From: Prochlorococcus sp. AG-418-O03
GTDB lineage: Bacteria > Cyanobacteriota > Cyanobacteriia > PCC-6307 > Cyanobiaceae
Reading direction: 5' to 3'
NCBI GenBank assembly: GCA_003213855.1
Contig: QCMJ01000011.1
Span: 1-32,322, forward strand
Length of the DNA: 32,322 nucleotides
Each line of letters opens with the position of its first letter. Positions within the stretch are counted from its first letter, which is position 1. A program made the position numbers and the translations under genes. Positions 8,978 to 19,756 of the stretch are shown piece after piece. Below the pieces are notes generated by a model, which saw only the letters and a list, made by a program, of their open reading frames with translations, was not told the DNA's origin and made no database searches.

Positions 8978-9072
8978 TCTAGGGCCTAATTGTTGCCTAT
9001 CAATAGGATTGAAATAAGATATTTTGAGATAGATAAAATCTACTCACAAGATATCTTTTAATTTATTTAATG

Positions 9073-9112
9073 CCAAACAATATTGCATTTAATTAAAAAA
9101 TTATATTGTTGG
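9073..9112 (-). repeat. hairpin spanning the ndhD stop codon
   Basis: Arms CCAACAATAT and ATATTGTTTGG (minus strand) can pair over 10 bases with one bulged base, around an AT-rich loop of 19 bases. The left arm is the end of the ndhD coding region. No T-run follows, so it is not a clean intrinsic terminator. It might protect the 3' end of a processed ndhFD message or slow ribosomes. The rest of the 123-base gap to scpA shows nothing clear. Confidence 0.35.
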
Positions 9113-10705
9113 AGCTTTTAGGATGTCATTTGTTTTAGTTCCTGAAAAAATATTTGTTTTCACAGCACCTTTAACTGCAGTTAAATCTCGATCGACCAAA
9201 TTATTGATAGATGCAATGTAACTTTCTGTAACTAATCTTGGGTACAAACCTATTCCAATAATCGGTAAAAGTAAACAGGCAATAATATAAACTTCCCTTG
9301 GCTCTGCATCTATAAGTTTTCGTTCTTCGATTAATTTAGGATTTTCTTTGCCAAAGAAAATTTCTCGTAACATTGAAAGTAGATAAATTGGAGTAAGTAT
9401 TACACCGATAGCAGCTAAAGAAGCCATCACTACCCTAAACGGAAGTGTATATACTTCATCAGTAACAAATCCTGTAAATACCATCAATTCGGAAACAAAT
9501 CCACTCATACCTGGCAAAGCAAGAGAAGCCAGAGAACAAGCAGTCCATAGAGCAAACATAATTCTCATTTTTTGTCCTACACCACTCATTTCATCAAGTT
9601 TAAGAGTCTTTGTTCTGTCATAGGTAGCACCAACAAGAAAAAATAAACTTGCACCTATTAATCCATGACTAACCATTTGCAGCATAGCTCCGCTTGTTCC
9701 AAGGCTACTAAAACTCCCTATACCAATAAGAACAAAACCCATATGACTTATCGAACTATATGCAATTTTTCTTTTAAGATTTCTTTGTGCAAAAGAAGTT
9801 AATGCAGCATAAATTATATTGACTACCCCTAGAACTATCAATAATGGGGCAAATTGAGCATGAGCAACGGGTAATAATTGTGCATTAAATCTTAAAAGAG
9901 CATATCCTCCCATTTTTAATAAAATTCCTGCTAGAAGCATATGAACAGGAGCTGTAGCCTCACCATGAGCATCTGGAAGCCAAGTATGAAGAGGTACTAT
10001 TGGTAGTTTCACACCAAATGCAATTAACAGCCCTACATAACATAATATTTGGAATTTTTGACTAAAATCTTGAGCTGCCAAGTGAGAAAACTCAAAGTTA
10101 GGAATTTCTGTACCATAGAAACCCATTGCTAACGCTGCAAGAAGAATAAAGATAGAACTGCCAGCTGTATAAATAATGAATTTTGTTGCTGCATATTGTC
10201 GATTTTTGCCACCCCATATAGCCAGCAATAAATAAACGGGAATTAACTCAAGTTCCCAAGTTAGAAAGAATAAAAGCATATCTTGTACGGCAAACACGGC
10301 GATTTGCCCACCATCCATAACCAATATCAAAAAGAAAAATAACTTTGGTTTGAACTTGACTGGCCATGCAGCAAGAACTGCTAAAGCAGTTATAAAACTA
10401 GTCAATAATATTAACGGCATAGACATGCCATCAGCGCCAACAGACCAAGTAAGACCTAAATCAGGGAGCCAACTAATATTTTCTTTAAGTTGAACATTTT
10501 CATTACTAATATCAAAGCCATTAATATATGAACCAACAGTTATTAAAAAAGTTATTAATGCAATAGACAATGCAAACCATCTCACCTCTTTGCCATCCCC
10601 TTTATCTGGGAAAAAAGGTATCACAAATGCACTACCAATTGGGAACAAAATTGAAGCAGATAACCAAGGAAAATTAGACAATCCAGCTCCCAAAGTTCCC
10701 AACAT
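9101..10705 (-). CDS. ndhD: NDH-1 subunit 4, NdhD (D1 type)
   Basis: Proton-pumping antiporter-like membrane subunit of NDH-1, homologous to NuoM. It has about 14 hydrophobic segments, with conserved family motifs such as [17 protein letters not shown] (glutamate in helix 5), [15 protein letters not shown] and [10 protein letters not shown]. The ATG at 10705 starts [20 protein letters not shown] and gives 534 residues, the usual cyanobacterial NdhD1 size. A longer TTG start at 10741 would add 12 residues with no support. It lies downstream of ndhF, as for the D1/F1 pair. No CO2-uptake type ndhD3/F3 or cup genes are in the window. Confidence 0.95.
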   Translation of the reverse strand: MLGTLGAGLSNFPWLSASILFPIGSAFVIPFFPDKGDGKEVRWFALSIALITFLITVGSYINGFDISNENVQLKENISWLPDLGLTWSVGADGMSMPLILLTSFITALAVLAAWPVKFKPKLFFFLILVMDGGQIAVFAVQDMLLFFLTWELELIPVYLLLAIWGGKNRQYAATKFIIYTAGSSIFILLAALAMGFYGTEIPNFEFSHLAAQDFSQKFQILCYVGLLIAFGVKLPIVPLHTWLPDAHGEATAPVHMLLAGILLKMGGYALLRFNAQLLPVAHAQFAPLLIVLGVVNIIYAALTSFAQRNLKRKIAYSSISHMGFVLIGIGSFSSLGTSGAMLQMVSHGLIGASLFFLVGATYDRTKTLKLDEMSGVGQKMRIMFALWTACSLASLALPGMSGFVSELMVFTGFVTDEVYTLPFRVVMASLAAIGVILTPIYLLSMLREIFFGKENPKLIEERKLIDAEPREVYIIACLLLPIIGIGLYPRLVTESYIASINNLVDRDLTAVKGAVKTNIFSGTKTNDILKAPTI

Positions 10706-10826
10706 TTGTGTCGCAAAATGTGAATAAAAATAAGTACTCAATTTAATAAGAAATTTATCTTAAACAAAGTCTAGAAATTTTCTGTATTTTTTCACCCCTA
10801 TGGACAGTGAAGACACACAATTGTAA

Positions 10827-12848
10827 TTAAGATACTTGCGGAGATTGAAAACCAAATATAGCAACTAGTAAAATTACACCTCCAAAAACAATAAGCGCAT
10901 AAAATTGAGCCCTACCAGTTTCGAAATATTTTAAACCTTCTCCACTCCCTAAAGTTACAAGTCCAGTAAGATTTACGACGCCATCAACAACTTTAGAATC
11001 AACCTCTAAAACTTCTTTAGCAAGTTTTCTAGTACCCTTAACAAAAAGTTTCTCATTAATATCATCTAGATACCATTTATTAGATAAAAATCGGTTGATG
11101 CTAGGAAACTTCTCGGCAAATAAAACTGATAAATTAATTTTTTTCACAAAATATGCCTGATAAGCAATAATGATTCCAGCTGATGCAATAAGTACTGACG
11201 CAAGTGCTAAGGGCAAAAATTCTTTTAATTCGAAGGCTTTTGCAGCGGTCTCTGCTTCTTCAGGATCTAGTAAATTTGCAATTTTGCTGTCCCATGGAAG
11301 TCCCATAAAACCGATAATTAAAGACGGTACAGCTAGAAATACCAAGGGAAAAGTCATTGACCAGGGTGACTCATGTATAGAGCCATGTTCTTCATGCTCT
11401 TCTTCACTTTCTTCATCTAAGTTTGTTTTAGAGGCTATTAGAAGCTCTTTTTGCAATTCTTTATTATCCCCTCTAAAATCACCTTCAAATGTCAAGAAAT
11501 AAAGCCTAAACATATAAAAAGCAGTCATACCAGCTGTTAGAAGTCCTACAAACCAAAAAGCTGGAAATGATATAAAAGCATTTCCGAGTATCTCGTCTTT
11601 ACTCCAAAAACCTGCCAATGGGGGAATTCCACTAATTGCTACGCAACCTATTAAAAATGTTGTTGATGTATATGGCATTTTTTTTCTTAAACCGCCCATC
11701 AATCTCATATCTTGAGCTAATACAGGCTGATGGCCAACTACTTCTTCCATAGCATGTATTACTGAACCAGATCCCAAAAATAGCATTGCTTTAAAGCAAG
11801 CATGAGTCACTAAATGAAAGATTCCTGCTACTGGTGCTCCACAACCCATTGCGAGCATCATATACCCAAGCTGAGAAACTGTGCTATAGGCTAAACCTTT
11901 TTTTAAATCCATTTGGGTCAAAGCTATAGAAGCTCCTAAAAAACAAGTAATAGTGCCAACTAAAGCAATAATGAACTGAATAGAGGGGAATATTGAATAC
12001 AAAGGTTGAAGTCTTGCTACAAGAAATATTCCTGCTGCAACCATTGTTGCAGCATGGATAAGTGCAGAAATAGGTGTCGGTCCTTCCATCGCGTCAGGTA
12101 ACCAAACATGAAGGGGAAACTGAGCAGATTTAGCCATTGGCCCTAAAAAAACTAAAAAACAAAGTAATAAAGCAGCCCAAATGGGTATCGAATTGTCAGA
12201 TATTGATTGAGAAATTCCAGTAGCTATTTCATTAAAATCAAAACTATTTGTTGCCCAAAATAGGCCAAGAATTCCTAGTAATAAACCAAAATCTCCTACT
12301 CTATTAACAACAAATGCTTTTTGTGCAGCGTGTGCAGCGCCATCCCTGTCATACCAAAAACCAACCAATAAATAAGAACACATCCCAACTAATTCCCAAA
12401 AAACATAAATTTCTAATAAATTTGGACTAACTATTAATCCCATCATTGAACTACTAAATAATGCTAAATATGTAAAAAATCTGACATACCCTTTGTCATG
12501 CGCCATATAACCATGAGAGTAAATCATTACCAGCAAAGTTATTGTGGTTACTAACGCAAGCATTACACTTCCCAAAGGATCAAGGACAAATCCCATAGGA
12601 ATTGTGAAATCCCCAGCATTGGCCCACACAAATAATTTTTCTACTGATTGATAACCATTTACTTGTTCAATTAAAGCTTTATAACTAATTACCGCAGAAA
12701 TTCCGACGAAAGAAATTAGACCTACAGAAACAATTTCTCTTGAATTATTAATTTTCTGGTTGATGCTTATTAGTCCTAAGCCAGAAAGCACTGCTCCAAT
12801 AAGTGGGAAAACAGGAATTAACCAGGCAATTTCTGAAGCTTGTGGCAT
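10827..12848 (-). CDS. ndhF: NDH-1 subunit 5, NdhF (F1 type)
   Basis: Distal proton-pumping membrane subunit of NDH-1, homologous to NuoL. The 673 residues include about 16 membrane segments. Motifs present are FWELVGMCSYLLVGFW, LHVWLPDAMEGPTPISALIH and TVSQLGYMMLA. A hydrophilic acidic loop rich in Glu and His (around residues 474-490) interrupts the C-terminal third before the last helices, including the segment equivalent to the long lateral helix. The start is ATG. The Z-ISO-like gene ends 33 bases upstream and ndhD begins about 120 bases downstream, so the three are probably co-transcribed, with rbcR divergent from them. Confidence 0.96.
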   Translation of the reverse strand: MPQASEIAWLIPVFPLIGAVLSGLGLISINQKINNSREIVSVGLISFVGISAVISYKALIEQVNGYQSVEKLFVWANAGDFTIPMGFVLDPLGSVMLALVTTITLLVMIYSHGYMAHDKGYVRFFTYLALFSSSMMGLIVSPNLLEIYVFWELVGMCSYLLVGFWYDRDGAAHAAQKAFVVNRVGDFGLLLGILGLFWATNSFDFNEIATGISQSISDNSIPIWAALLLCFLVFLGPMAKSAQFPLHVWLPDAMEGPTPISALIHAATMVAAGIFLVARLQPLYSIFPSIQFIIALVGTITCFLGASIALTQMDLKKGLAYSTVSQLGYMMLAMGCGAPVAGIFHLVTHACFKAMLFLGSGSVIHAMEEVVGHQPVLAQDMRLMGGLRKKMPYTSTTFLIGCVAISGIPPLAGFWSKDEILGNAFISFPAFWFVGLLTAGMTAFYMFRLYFLTFEGDFRGDNKELQKELLIASKTNLDEESEEEHEEHGSIHESPWSMTFPLVFLAVPSLIIGFMGLPWDSKIANLLDPEEAETAAKAFELKEFLPLALASVLIASAGIIIAYQAYFVKKINLSVLFAEKFPSINRFLSNKWYLDDINEKLFVKGTRKLAKEVLEVDSKVVDGVVNLTGLVTLGSGEGLKYFETGRAQFYALIVFGGVILLVAIFGFQSPQVS

Positions 12849-12881
12849 GTTTTAAAGAACTTATATCTTGATTTTAAACTG

Positions 12882-13610
12882 TCAATTGAAAAATTCAGAC
12901 AAAAATGATGAATTAAATGTTTTAACAGCAATATTTATATATTGATGAGACCACCAAAGTACGCCTATTGCAATTAATATACCAAATTGAGATAACTTAA
13001 AAAATTCTTTAATCTTAAATTCTTGCCTCCCCTCAAGTATTGCCATGAAAGGAATTATGGAAGTATTTTTTTTAAAATTTTCAAATTCTTCTCCAAATCT
13101 ATTTGCTAATCTCTTATCTCCATGCCAGATTGCAAAAAGATGATGCAAAACTAAGCCAATAGAAGTTAATAATGTGAATGATGTGCCAATCCATAAAGTA
13201 TGAGCAAAACACCAAATTATCTGGCCAAATGCTTGTGGATGTCTTGTGATTCGCATTATCCCAGTTCCATAGATTCGTACTTTAGGTTTTAAAACCGAAG
13301 GAATTTCTAGCAAATTATAAGTAGCAGGATATAAAAATAAAAAACTTATTGCAGTTAAGAACCAAACGACGATAAAAACAAAATTATTGCCCTGTAAATT
13401 CCATAATCTGATTCCGTCATATCTATGAGCCAAAAAATAACTAATCAAGATAATTGCAGATGGCAAACTTAAAAAAACGAAACATAACCGCCATAATCTC
13501 GGACCCATAATGGATTCTGCTTTAATTCTTAAAGCAGCTCCCCCACTATGAATTACCGCAAAAATCAAAATCAAAAATAAGATAATTAGAGAAGTTTTAT
13601 GAGTTTCCAT
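12882..13610 (-). CDS. NnrU/Z-ISO family protein, probable 15-cis-zeta-carotene isomerase
   Basis: A 242-residue integral membrane protein with about six hydrophobic segments, related to NnrU and to plant Z-ISO, which isomerises the 15-cis bond of zeta-carotene between the phytoene and zeta-carotene desaturases. In plant Z-ISO the heme ligands are two histidines plus a Cys-x-x-His alternative. Here His21 in HSGGAALR and the pair Cys134/His137 in CFAHTLW are plausibly equivalent, and the RHPQ motif at 123-126 is conserved. crtP and crtB lie 2-4 kb away, supporting a carotenoid role. It sits directly upstream of ndhF (33-base gap) and divergent from rbcR. A different heme-protein role cannot be excluded. 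Confidence 0.8.
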   Translation of the reverse strand: METHKTSLIILFLILIFAVIHSGGAALRIKAESIMGPRLWRLCFVFLSLPSAIILISYFLAHRYDGIRLWNLQGNNFVFIVVWFLTAISFLFLYPATYNLLEIPSVLKPKVRIYGTGIMRITRHPQAFGQIIWCFAHTLWIGTSFTLLTSIGLVLHHLFAIWHGDKRLANRFGEEFENFKKNTSIIPFMAILEGRQEFKIKEFFKLSQFGILIAIGVLWWSHQYINIAVKTFNSSFLSEFFN

Positions 13611-13637
13611 ATATTTAGATTGTTCAAATAATTTTTG

Positions 13638-13664
13638 TTCTTAACAAGAATGCTCCCAAGCATT
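13638..13664. promoter_or_regulatory. two abutting inverted repeats, candidate LysR-type operator
   Basis: TTCTTAACAAGAA at 13638-13650 is a perfect palindrome with a 3-base centre and has the exact T-N11-A form of a LysR-family box. It overlaps by two bases a second perfect inverted repeat, AATGCT-CCCA-AGCATT, at 13649-13664. Both lie in the 83-base gap between the divergent Z-ISO-like gene and rbcR, 30-56 bases before the rbcR start. A TATAAG box near 13671 could be the rbcR -10 element. Autoregulation by RbcR is the natural reading, but it is inferred. Confidence 0.5.
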
Positions 13665-13693
13665 AGAATTATAAGAAATTGTAGGCATAATAG

Positions 13694-14638
13694 ATGCCAG
13701 AATTACCATTTACACTCGATCAATTAAGAATATTAAAAGCTATAGCAGCTCAAGGAAGTTTTAAAAAAGCTGCAGATCTCTTATATGTAACCCAACCTGC
13801 CGTGAGTCTACAAATACAAAATTTAGAAAAACAACTAGAAATCACAATTTTCGACAGAGGTGGTAGGAAGGCCCTATTAACTGAAGCAGGGAGACTACTA
13901 CTTGAATATTGTGAACGAATTTTGAATCAATGCGACGAAGCTTGCAAAGCTATTGAAGATTTAAATAACTTAAAAGGTGGAACTCTTGTCATTGGAGCGA
14001 GCCAAACAACGGGTACCTATTTAATGCCAAGAATGATAGGACTATTCAGACAAAAATACCCTGATGTATCTGTTCAACTTCAAGTCCATAGTACTAGAAG
14101 AACTGGTTGGAGTGTCGCCAATGGACAAATTGACTTAGCCATTATTGGCGGACAATTACCTGGAGATTTAGAAAATTTGCTACAAGTAATTCCATATGCC
14201 ACTGATGAATTGGCATTAGTTTTACCATCTAAACATCCACTTTCGACCAAAAAAGAGCTTCTAAAAGAAGACTTATACAAATTAAATTTTGTAACATTAG
14301 ACTCACAATCTACAACAAGAAAAGTTGTTGACAAACTTCTCCAAGATTCTGGGCTTGATATCCAAAGATTAAAAATTGAGATGGAACTTAACTCTCTTGA
14401 AGCAATCAAGAATGCGGTTCAATCAGGTTTAGGAGCATCCTTTTTGCCTGTTGTTTCTATTGAAAGAGAATTATCAGCTGGAACAATCCACAAAGCATTC
14501 GTTGCTGATTTAGAGGTTAAAAGAGAACTTAAGTTAATTACTAATCCGTCAAGATATACATCAAGAGCATCAGAAGTATTTAAGAAAAACATTCTTCCAC
14601 AATTTGCTAGTTTAGAAAGCCCTTTAAGGCATATATAA
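13694..14638 (+). CDS. rbcR: LysR-type regulator RbcR (Ycf30/NdhR/CcmR family)
   Basis: Transcription factor that, in cyanobacteria and red plastids, controls RuBisCO and inorganic-carbon or NDH-1 genes in response to metabolites of carbon fixation. The 314-residue length is typical. The N-terminal winged helix-turn-helix covers about residues 6-65 ([31 protein letters not shown]). The two-lobed effector domain follows ([32 protein letters not shown]). It is divergent from the Z-ISO-ndhF-ndhD run, a layout in which LysR regulators usually act on their neighbours. Whether it is functionally NdhR-like or RbcR-like is not decided by the sequence. Confidence 0.9.
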   Translation: MPELPFTLDQLRILKAIAAQGSFKKAADLLYVTQPAVSLQIQNLEKQLEITIFDRGGRKALLTEAGRLLLEYCERILNQCDEACKAIEDLNNLKGGTLVIGASQTTGTYLMPRMIGLFRQKYPDVSVQLQVHSTRRTGWSVANGQIDLAIIGGQLPGDLENLLQVIPYATDELALVLPSKHPLSTKKELLKEDLYKLNFVTLDSQSTTRKVVDKLLQDSGLDIQRLKIEMELNSLEAIKNAVQSGLGASFLPVVSIERELSAGTIHKAFVADLEVKRELKLITNPSRYTSRASEVFKKNILPQFASLESPLRHI

Positions 14639-14644
14639 TTTCGA

Positions 14645-15268
14645 TCAAAACTGAATTGCTTCTTTGTTAATACCTACTCCACCGTCTTCGGCTTGTCCAT
14701 CGCCTTTTATTATAAATTTATTTTCATTTACATCAGTCTGATAAACGCACTTAACTATTGGCTTATCTCTTATAGAGCCAATATAAGCAAAAGTATTCAT
14801 CCTTTGCTTACATTCTCTTACATCTTCATTACTAATTGCGCCCTGTTTTTGTAACACTGTCCAATTCTCTCTTCTAATCACACACCCTGGCTGAAGAGCT
14901 GGTTGCGTAACAAAACTCGTAGATGGATTTAGAGTCGTATACATTTCAACATCAATTACAAAAGCACTGGCTCCCCATTGTCTGCAAAATTCAGGGTCTG
15001 GAACGGCCATATCTAATTGTTGTTGACTTGCTATATTTCCCTGCCCGCCATCTGTGGTACTGGTAATTGCGCTCCCAATACCAACTCCTAAAATTAGTAC
15101 TCCAGCAAGTACGGCAATGGTTCCTGTACTAAAATTGATCTTTTGTTCAGAAGAAGCAGGCAATCTATTGTTTCTTTGACCATACGAATCCATGTCCCTT
15201 GGATTTGGAGGATAATAACCTCTATTTGAGCCTCTCCTAGGCCTTCTATTTGAGGATGATCTATTCAC
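14645..15268 (-). CDS. DUF3172 family membrane-anchored protein
   Basis: A 207-residue protein of a family largely restricted to cyanobacteria and without a known function. Residues 1-46 are polar and basic, rich in Arg, Asn, Pro and Ser; one membrane helix follows at about 48-70; then a domain with four cysteines (95, 129, 153, 174), an even number that could form two disulfides if the domain is outside the cytoplasm. The start is GTG, overlapping the ndhM stop as GTGA (4 bases), so the two are translationally coupled. This suggests, without proving, a role in NDH-1 or thylakoid assembly. It ends 6 bases from the convergent rbcR. Confidence 0.82.
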   Translation of the reverse strand: MNRSSSNRRPRRGSNRGYYPPNPRDMDSYGQRNNRLPASSEQKINFSTGTIAVLAGVLILGVGIGSAITSTTDGGQGNIASQQQLDMAVPDPEFCRQWGASAFVIDVEMYTTLNPSTSFVTQPALQPGCVIRRENWTVLQKQGAISNEDVRECKQRMNTFAYIGSIRDKPIVKCVYQTDVNENKFIIKGDGQAEDGGVGINKEAIQF

Positions 15269-15612
15269 AGCACTTCATTTGTCTTTGGTAAACCCATTGA
15301 ATAATTCATTACTCTACAATCAGGGTTATAACTTAGCTGCCCTTTTTGAAGCAAAAATTTAATTAAACCTTCGATTTCTGATCCTATTTTTCGAAGTTCG
15401 TAATCATCTAAATCCTTTCCTGCTCTCTCTTTTATTAATTTATTGAATTTTTCATTTATTTTTTTTAGAGAATCTTCGTTCCAAATAAATTCGTTATCGG
15501 GATCTAAATCAAGAGTTAGTTTATTGGGATGAAACTTTAATTCGTCATCTACCACTTCGGCAGTAAAAATTCTTACATGTCTAGTAGTCGATTTTAAAAG
15601 CATTTTTTCCAT
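15265..15612 (-). CDS. ndhM: NDH-1 subunit M, NdhM
   Basis: Small hydrophilic subunit found only in cyanobacterial and chloroplast NDH-1, in the peripheral arm near the ferredoxin-docking region. At 115 residues the length is normal. The family pattern is clear: [13 protein letters not shown] near the N terminus, [13 protein letters not shown], and the ending [15 protein letters not shown]. The start is ATG at 15612, with a second ATG three codons in. It shares a 90-base divergent gap with crtP. It overlaps the DUF3172 gene by 4 bases. Confidence 0.95.
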   Translation of the reverse strand: MEKMLLKSTTRHVRIFTAEVVDDELKFHPNKLTLDLDPDNEFIWNEDSLKKINEKFNKLIKERAGKDLDDYELRKIGSEIEGLIKFLLQKGQLSYNPDCRVMNYSMGLPKTNEVL

Positions 15613-15660
15613 AATTTTACAAAATAATCAACGAAAAAAACTATTATGTTCTAACTTTAA

Positions 15661-17103
<1,443 letters not shown>

Positions 17104-17136
17104 CTTTTACAGACCTTTAAATCAAGATAAAACTTT

Positions 17137-18045
17137 TTGAAAAATTCAATTTCTCAACTAGACCAAGCATACGAGATATGCCGAAAAGAAACTCAAAAAT
17201 GGGCTAAAACTTTTTACTTGGGAACTCTTCTATTACCTCAAGAAAAGAGAAAAGCCATTTGGGCTATCTATGTATGGTGTAGAAGAACAGATGAAATAAT
17301 GGACAGCGTAGAAGCCTCAAACAAATCGCAAAATGAGCTTTCAGATAATCTAGATGAATGGGAAGAAAATACTAAAGATGTTTTTAAAGGGAATATTAAA
17401 TCTGAATTAGACTCAGTTCTATTAGATACGATCGAGAAATATCCACAAAGTATTCAACCTTATCTAGACATGATAGATGGCCAGCGAATGGATCTGAATA
17501 AATTTAGGTACAAAGATTTTGATGAATTAAAACTCTATTGTTATAGAGTTGCAGGGACTGTTGGTTTAATGACTCAAAATGTGATGGGGATTGATAGCGC
17601 TTATACATCAGCCCCATGGAGTGCCATGCCTGACCCCTCCCAAGCAGCTATAGCTCTTGGAATTGCAAATCAATTAACAAATATCTTGAGGGATGTAGGA
17701 GAAGATAGACAGAGAGGAAGAATTTATCTCCCACAAGTGGATATTGAAAAATTTAATTATTCTGAAGAAGAACTTTTACAAGGAAAGATAAACAAACAGT
17801 GGAAATCATTGATGAACTTTCAATTAACAAGGGCTCGCGAATGGTTCCAAAAGTCTGAAGATGGTATCAAGTGGCTATCTTCTGACGCAAGATGGCCAGT
17901 ATGGACTTCTTTACGTCTTTATAGAGGCATATTAGATTCTATTGAAAGACTAGATTATGATGTTTTTAACAATAGAGCTTTTGTAAAAAATTCAGTCAAA
18001 GCTCTTGAGATCCCAATATCTTTTTTGATTTCCCGTATTAAATAA
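17137..18045 (+). CDS. crtB: phytoene synthase
   Basis: Joins two geranylgeranyl diphosphates into 15-cis-phytoene, the first committed step of carotenoid synthesis. The 302 residues contain both Mg-diphosphate binding motifs: D52EIMD56 in CRRTDEIMDS and D186VGED190 in NILRDVGEDRQRGRIYLP. The start is TTG, 33 bases after crtP, immediately before the conserved N terminus (AYEICRKETQKWAKTFYLG). The stop codon directly abuts the stop codon of the convergent RRM gene with no base between. Confidence 0.96.
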   Translation: MKNSISQLDQAYEICRKETQKWAKTFYLGTLLLPQEKRKAIWAIYVWCRRTDEIMDSVEASNKSQNELSDNLDEWEENTKDVFKGNIKSELDSVLLDTIEKYPQSIQPYLDMIDGQRMDLNKFRYKDFDELKLYCYRVAGTVGLMTQNVMGIDSAYTSAPWSAMPDPSQAAIALGIANQLTNILRDVGEDRQRGRIYLPQVDIEKFNYSEEELLQGKINKQWKSLMNFQLTRAREWFQKSEDGIKWLSSDARWPVWTSLRLYRGILDSIERLDYDVFNNRAFVKNSVKALEIPISFLISRIK

Positions 18046-18465
18046 TTAAGCAGGTGTCTTCTGATTTGCCAACAAATCTTTTAATTTAGATAATTCTCCA
18101 GCCCATCTTGGGTCAGGAGCTTCCAAGTTAGGAGCATCACTATGAACAATTTTTTTAAAGTCTTTCCTCTTCTTATTCTTGTTTAATTTCCCACTATTTC
18201 TTTTGTTCGAAGCAGAATCCTTCTTTTCTGATAGCTCTACTCTTAATTTAGAACCATTAAATTCAAAACCGTTTAACTTTTGAATTAATAAATTAGCATT
18301 ATCTTCATTATTAGTTGTCGCAAAGCCAAACCCTCTACATTCCTTAGTATCCTTATCTAGAACTGCTTTAAATCTAATCGAATCAGAGACGGACTTTAAA
18401 AGAGTATCAAATTCTTTTGGATTAAATCCTTGTGGTAAGTTGCCAATGTAAATGCGAATGCTCAT
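18046..18465 (-). CDS. RRM-domain RNA-binding protein
   Basis: A 139-residue protein with one RNA recognition motif at about 2-80. RNP2 is IYIGNL at 5-10 and RNP1 is RGFGFATT at 44-51, both with the aromatic residues that stack on RNA. The motif is followed by a strongly basic Lys/Asn/Ser linker and a short conserved-looking C-terminal block, PDPRWAGELSKLKDLLAN. Cyanobacterial RRM proteins act in cold response and in localising photosystem mRNAs; the role of this one is unknown. The start is set at the ATG at 18465; an in-frame start at 18507 would add 14 residues not expected for the family. The CCA-adding enzyme lies 59 bases upstream. Confidence 0.9.
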   Translation of the reverse strand: MSIRIYIGNLPQGFNPKEFDTLLKSVSDSIRFKAVLDKDTKECRGFGFATTNNEDNANLLIQKLNGFEFNGSKLRVELSEKKDSASNKRNSGKLNKNKKRKDFKKIVHSDAPNLEAPDPRWAGELSKLKDLLANQKTPA

Positions 18466-18524
18466 AAATTTTTTAAAAATGATTTTGAAGTCTGAACTTC
18501 TAAACAAAACTAAGCTATGTGTAT

Positions 18525-19742
18525 TTAATCACATTTTGGCGCATTTTGTTCAATCCATCGCTTTGCTTTATAAATAGCTTCATCAAAATTATTTAATCTT
18601 TTATATGCAAGTTCCTTAGAAAGATAATCTAAAAGCTCTCCTAAGATAGGTCCATCCTTTATCTTCAGATTTTTTTTTATTTCGTCACCATTAAGTAAGT
18701 TTGAGGGATGAAATAATTTATCATCGTTGTCACGCCATCTATGAAGCCAATCTAATCGTAAGTTTTCAGGTAAAAAGAAAAGAAAAGCTGGAAGAAGCAT
18801 CTCTAATTCTTTATGTAACGCAAATCTATCTGATTCAGTTAATCGAGCGATATTTTTTTTCTCCAACAAAAAGTGCCATTTTCGTAATAACTTAGTTTTT
18901 ATAATTTCAGCTTTACTAAATTTAAGTTTTTCTAGAGATATAACATCTAAAATTTGAGCAATAAAAAATGATGGTAAAAATTTTTCTTTTTCTTCCCGAG
19001 TAAGTTCTGCATAATTAATTTTCTCTAAGTCCAAAAAAAAAGAATCTTCAGATAAATTATCAATACCAAATATATTTAATTTTTTTATCAACAATACTGC
19101 ATCAAGAGCATTGGCTCCATGTACTATTTTCTGTATTTCATAATGCATTCTCTCTTTAGCAACAAGATATAATTTCCGTTTATTTTTTTTAATGAAAGTA
19201 ATTAAATTAAGATCAACTTTAAAATTCAATTCTGAAACAAATCGAAAACATCTTAATATTCGTAAAGGATCATTTAGTAGATTTTTTTCAGAATGCGTTC
19301 TAAGTAAAGAAATCTCTAAATCTTTAAGACCATTTAATGGATCAACCAAACACTTCTTATCAATTAAAAAAGCAATTGAATTAATCGAAAAGTCTCTAGA
19401 ACATAAATCTCCTTCTATCGTAGATGAAACTTGATTAGCAATATCAATATAAATGTGATTAAGAATAATTCTTACTACTTCTCTTTTTTCATCTAAAATT
19501 ATAAATTTTGATCCAATATTATCTGCAATCTTTTTCCCAATTTCAATTGCATTTAAAGGTACCACAATATCAAAATCTACCTTTTCAGGTTCTCTGCCCA
19601 AAATAATATCTCTTATATAACCACCAACCAAATATGATCCTTTAGGTAAAAAACCTAATATAAAATCCAAATTATGAAATTTTATACTTGTTTCTAATTC
19701 ATCAATTATTAGTGTATGATCTTTGTGAATACTTCTTTTCAT
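18525..19742 (-). CDS. CCA tRNA nucleotidyltransferase / poly(A) polymerase family
   Basis: A class II nucleotidyltransferase that adds or repairs the CCA end of tRNAs, or adds A tails. The head domain shows YLVGGYIRDIILGR at 37-50, then the metal-binding Asp56 and Asp58 in VDFDIV, and CSRDFSINSIAF. The 405-residue length suits a cyanobacterial CCA-adding enzyme. In many cyanobacteria the CCA- and A-adding activities sit in related proteins, so which one this is remains open. Its ATG is only 14 bases from that of the divergent ycf34, so the two promoters must reach into each other's coding regions. Confidence 0.87.
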   Translation of the reverse strand: MKRSIHKDHTLIIDELETSIKFHNLDFILGFLPKGSYLVGGYIRDIILGREPEKVDFDIVVPLNAIEIGKKIADNIGSKFIILDEKREVVRIILNHIYIDIANQVSSTIEGDLCSRDFSINSIAFLIDKKCLVDPLNGLKDLEISLLRTHSEKNLLNDPLRILRCFRFVSELNFKVDLNLITFIKKNKRKLYLVAKERMHYEIQKIVHGANALDAVLLIKKLNIFGIDNLSEDSFFLDLEKINYAELTREEKEKFLPSFFIAQILDVISLEKLKFSKAEIIKTKLLRKWHFLLEKKNIARLTESDRFALHKELEMLLPAFLFFLPENLRLDWLHRWRDNDDKLFHPSNLLNGDEIKKNLKIKDGPILGELLDYLSKELAYKRLNNFDEAIYKAKRWIEQNAPKCD

Positions 19743-19756
19743 TTTATTAATTAATT

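Noticed and set aside
10706..10741. TTG start of ndhD at 10741
   Set aside because: The ATG at 10705 gives the usual NdhD1 N terminus and length.
10817..10824. ACAATTGT palindrome after ndhF
   Set aside because: Eight AT-rich bases; too short to separate from chance.
11170..11502. 110-residue open frame opposite ndhF
   Set aside because: It mirrors the acidic loop and membrane helices of ndhF on the other strand; the composition is Ser/Lys-rich with no family resemblance.
18466..18507. Start of the RRM protein at 18507
   Set aside because: The added 14 residues do not fit; RRM proteins begin close to RNP2, as from the ATG at 18465.
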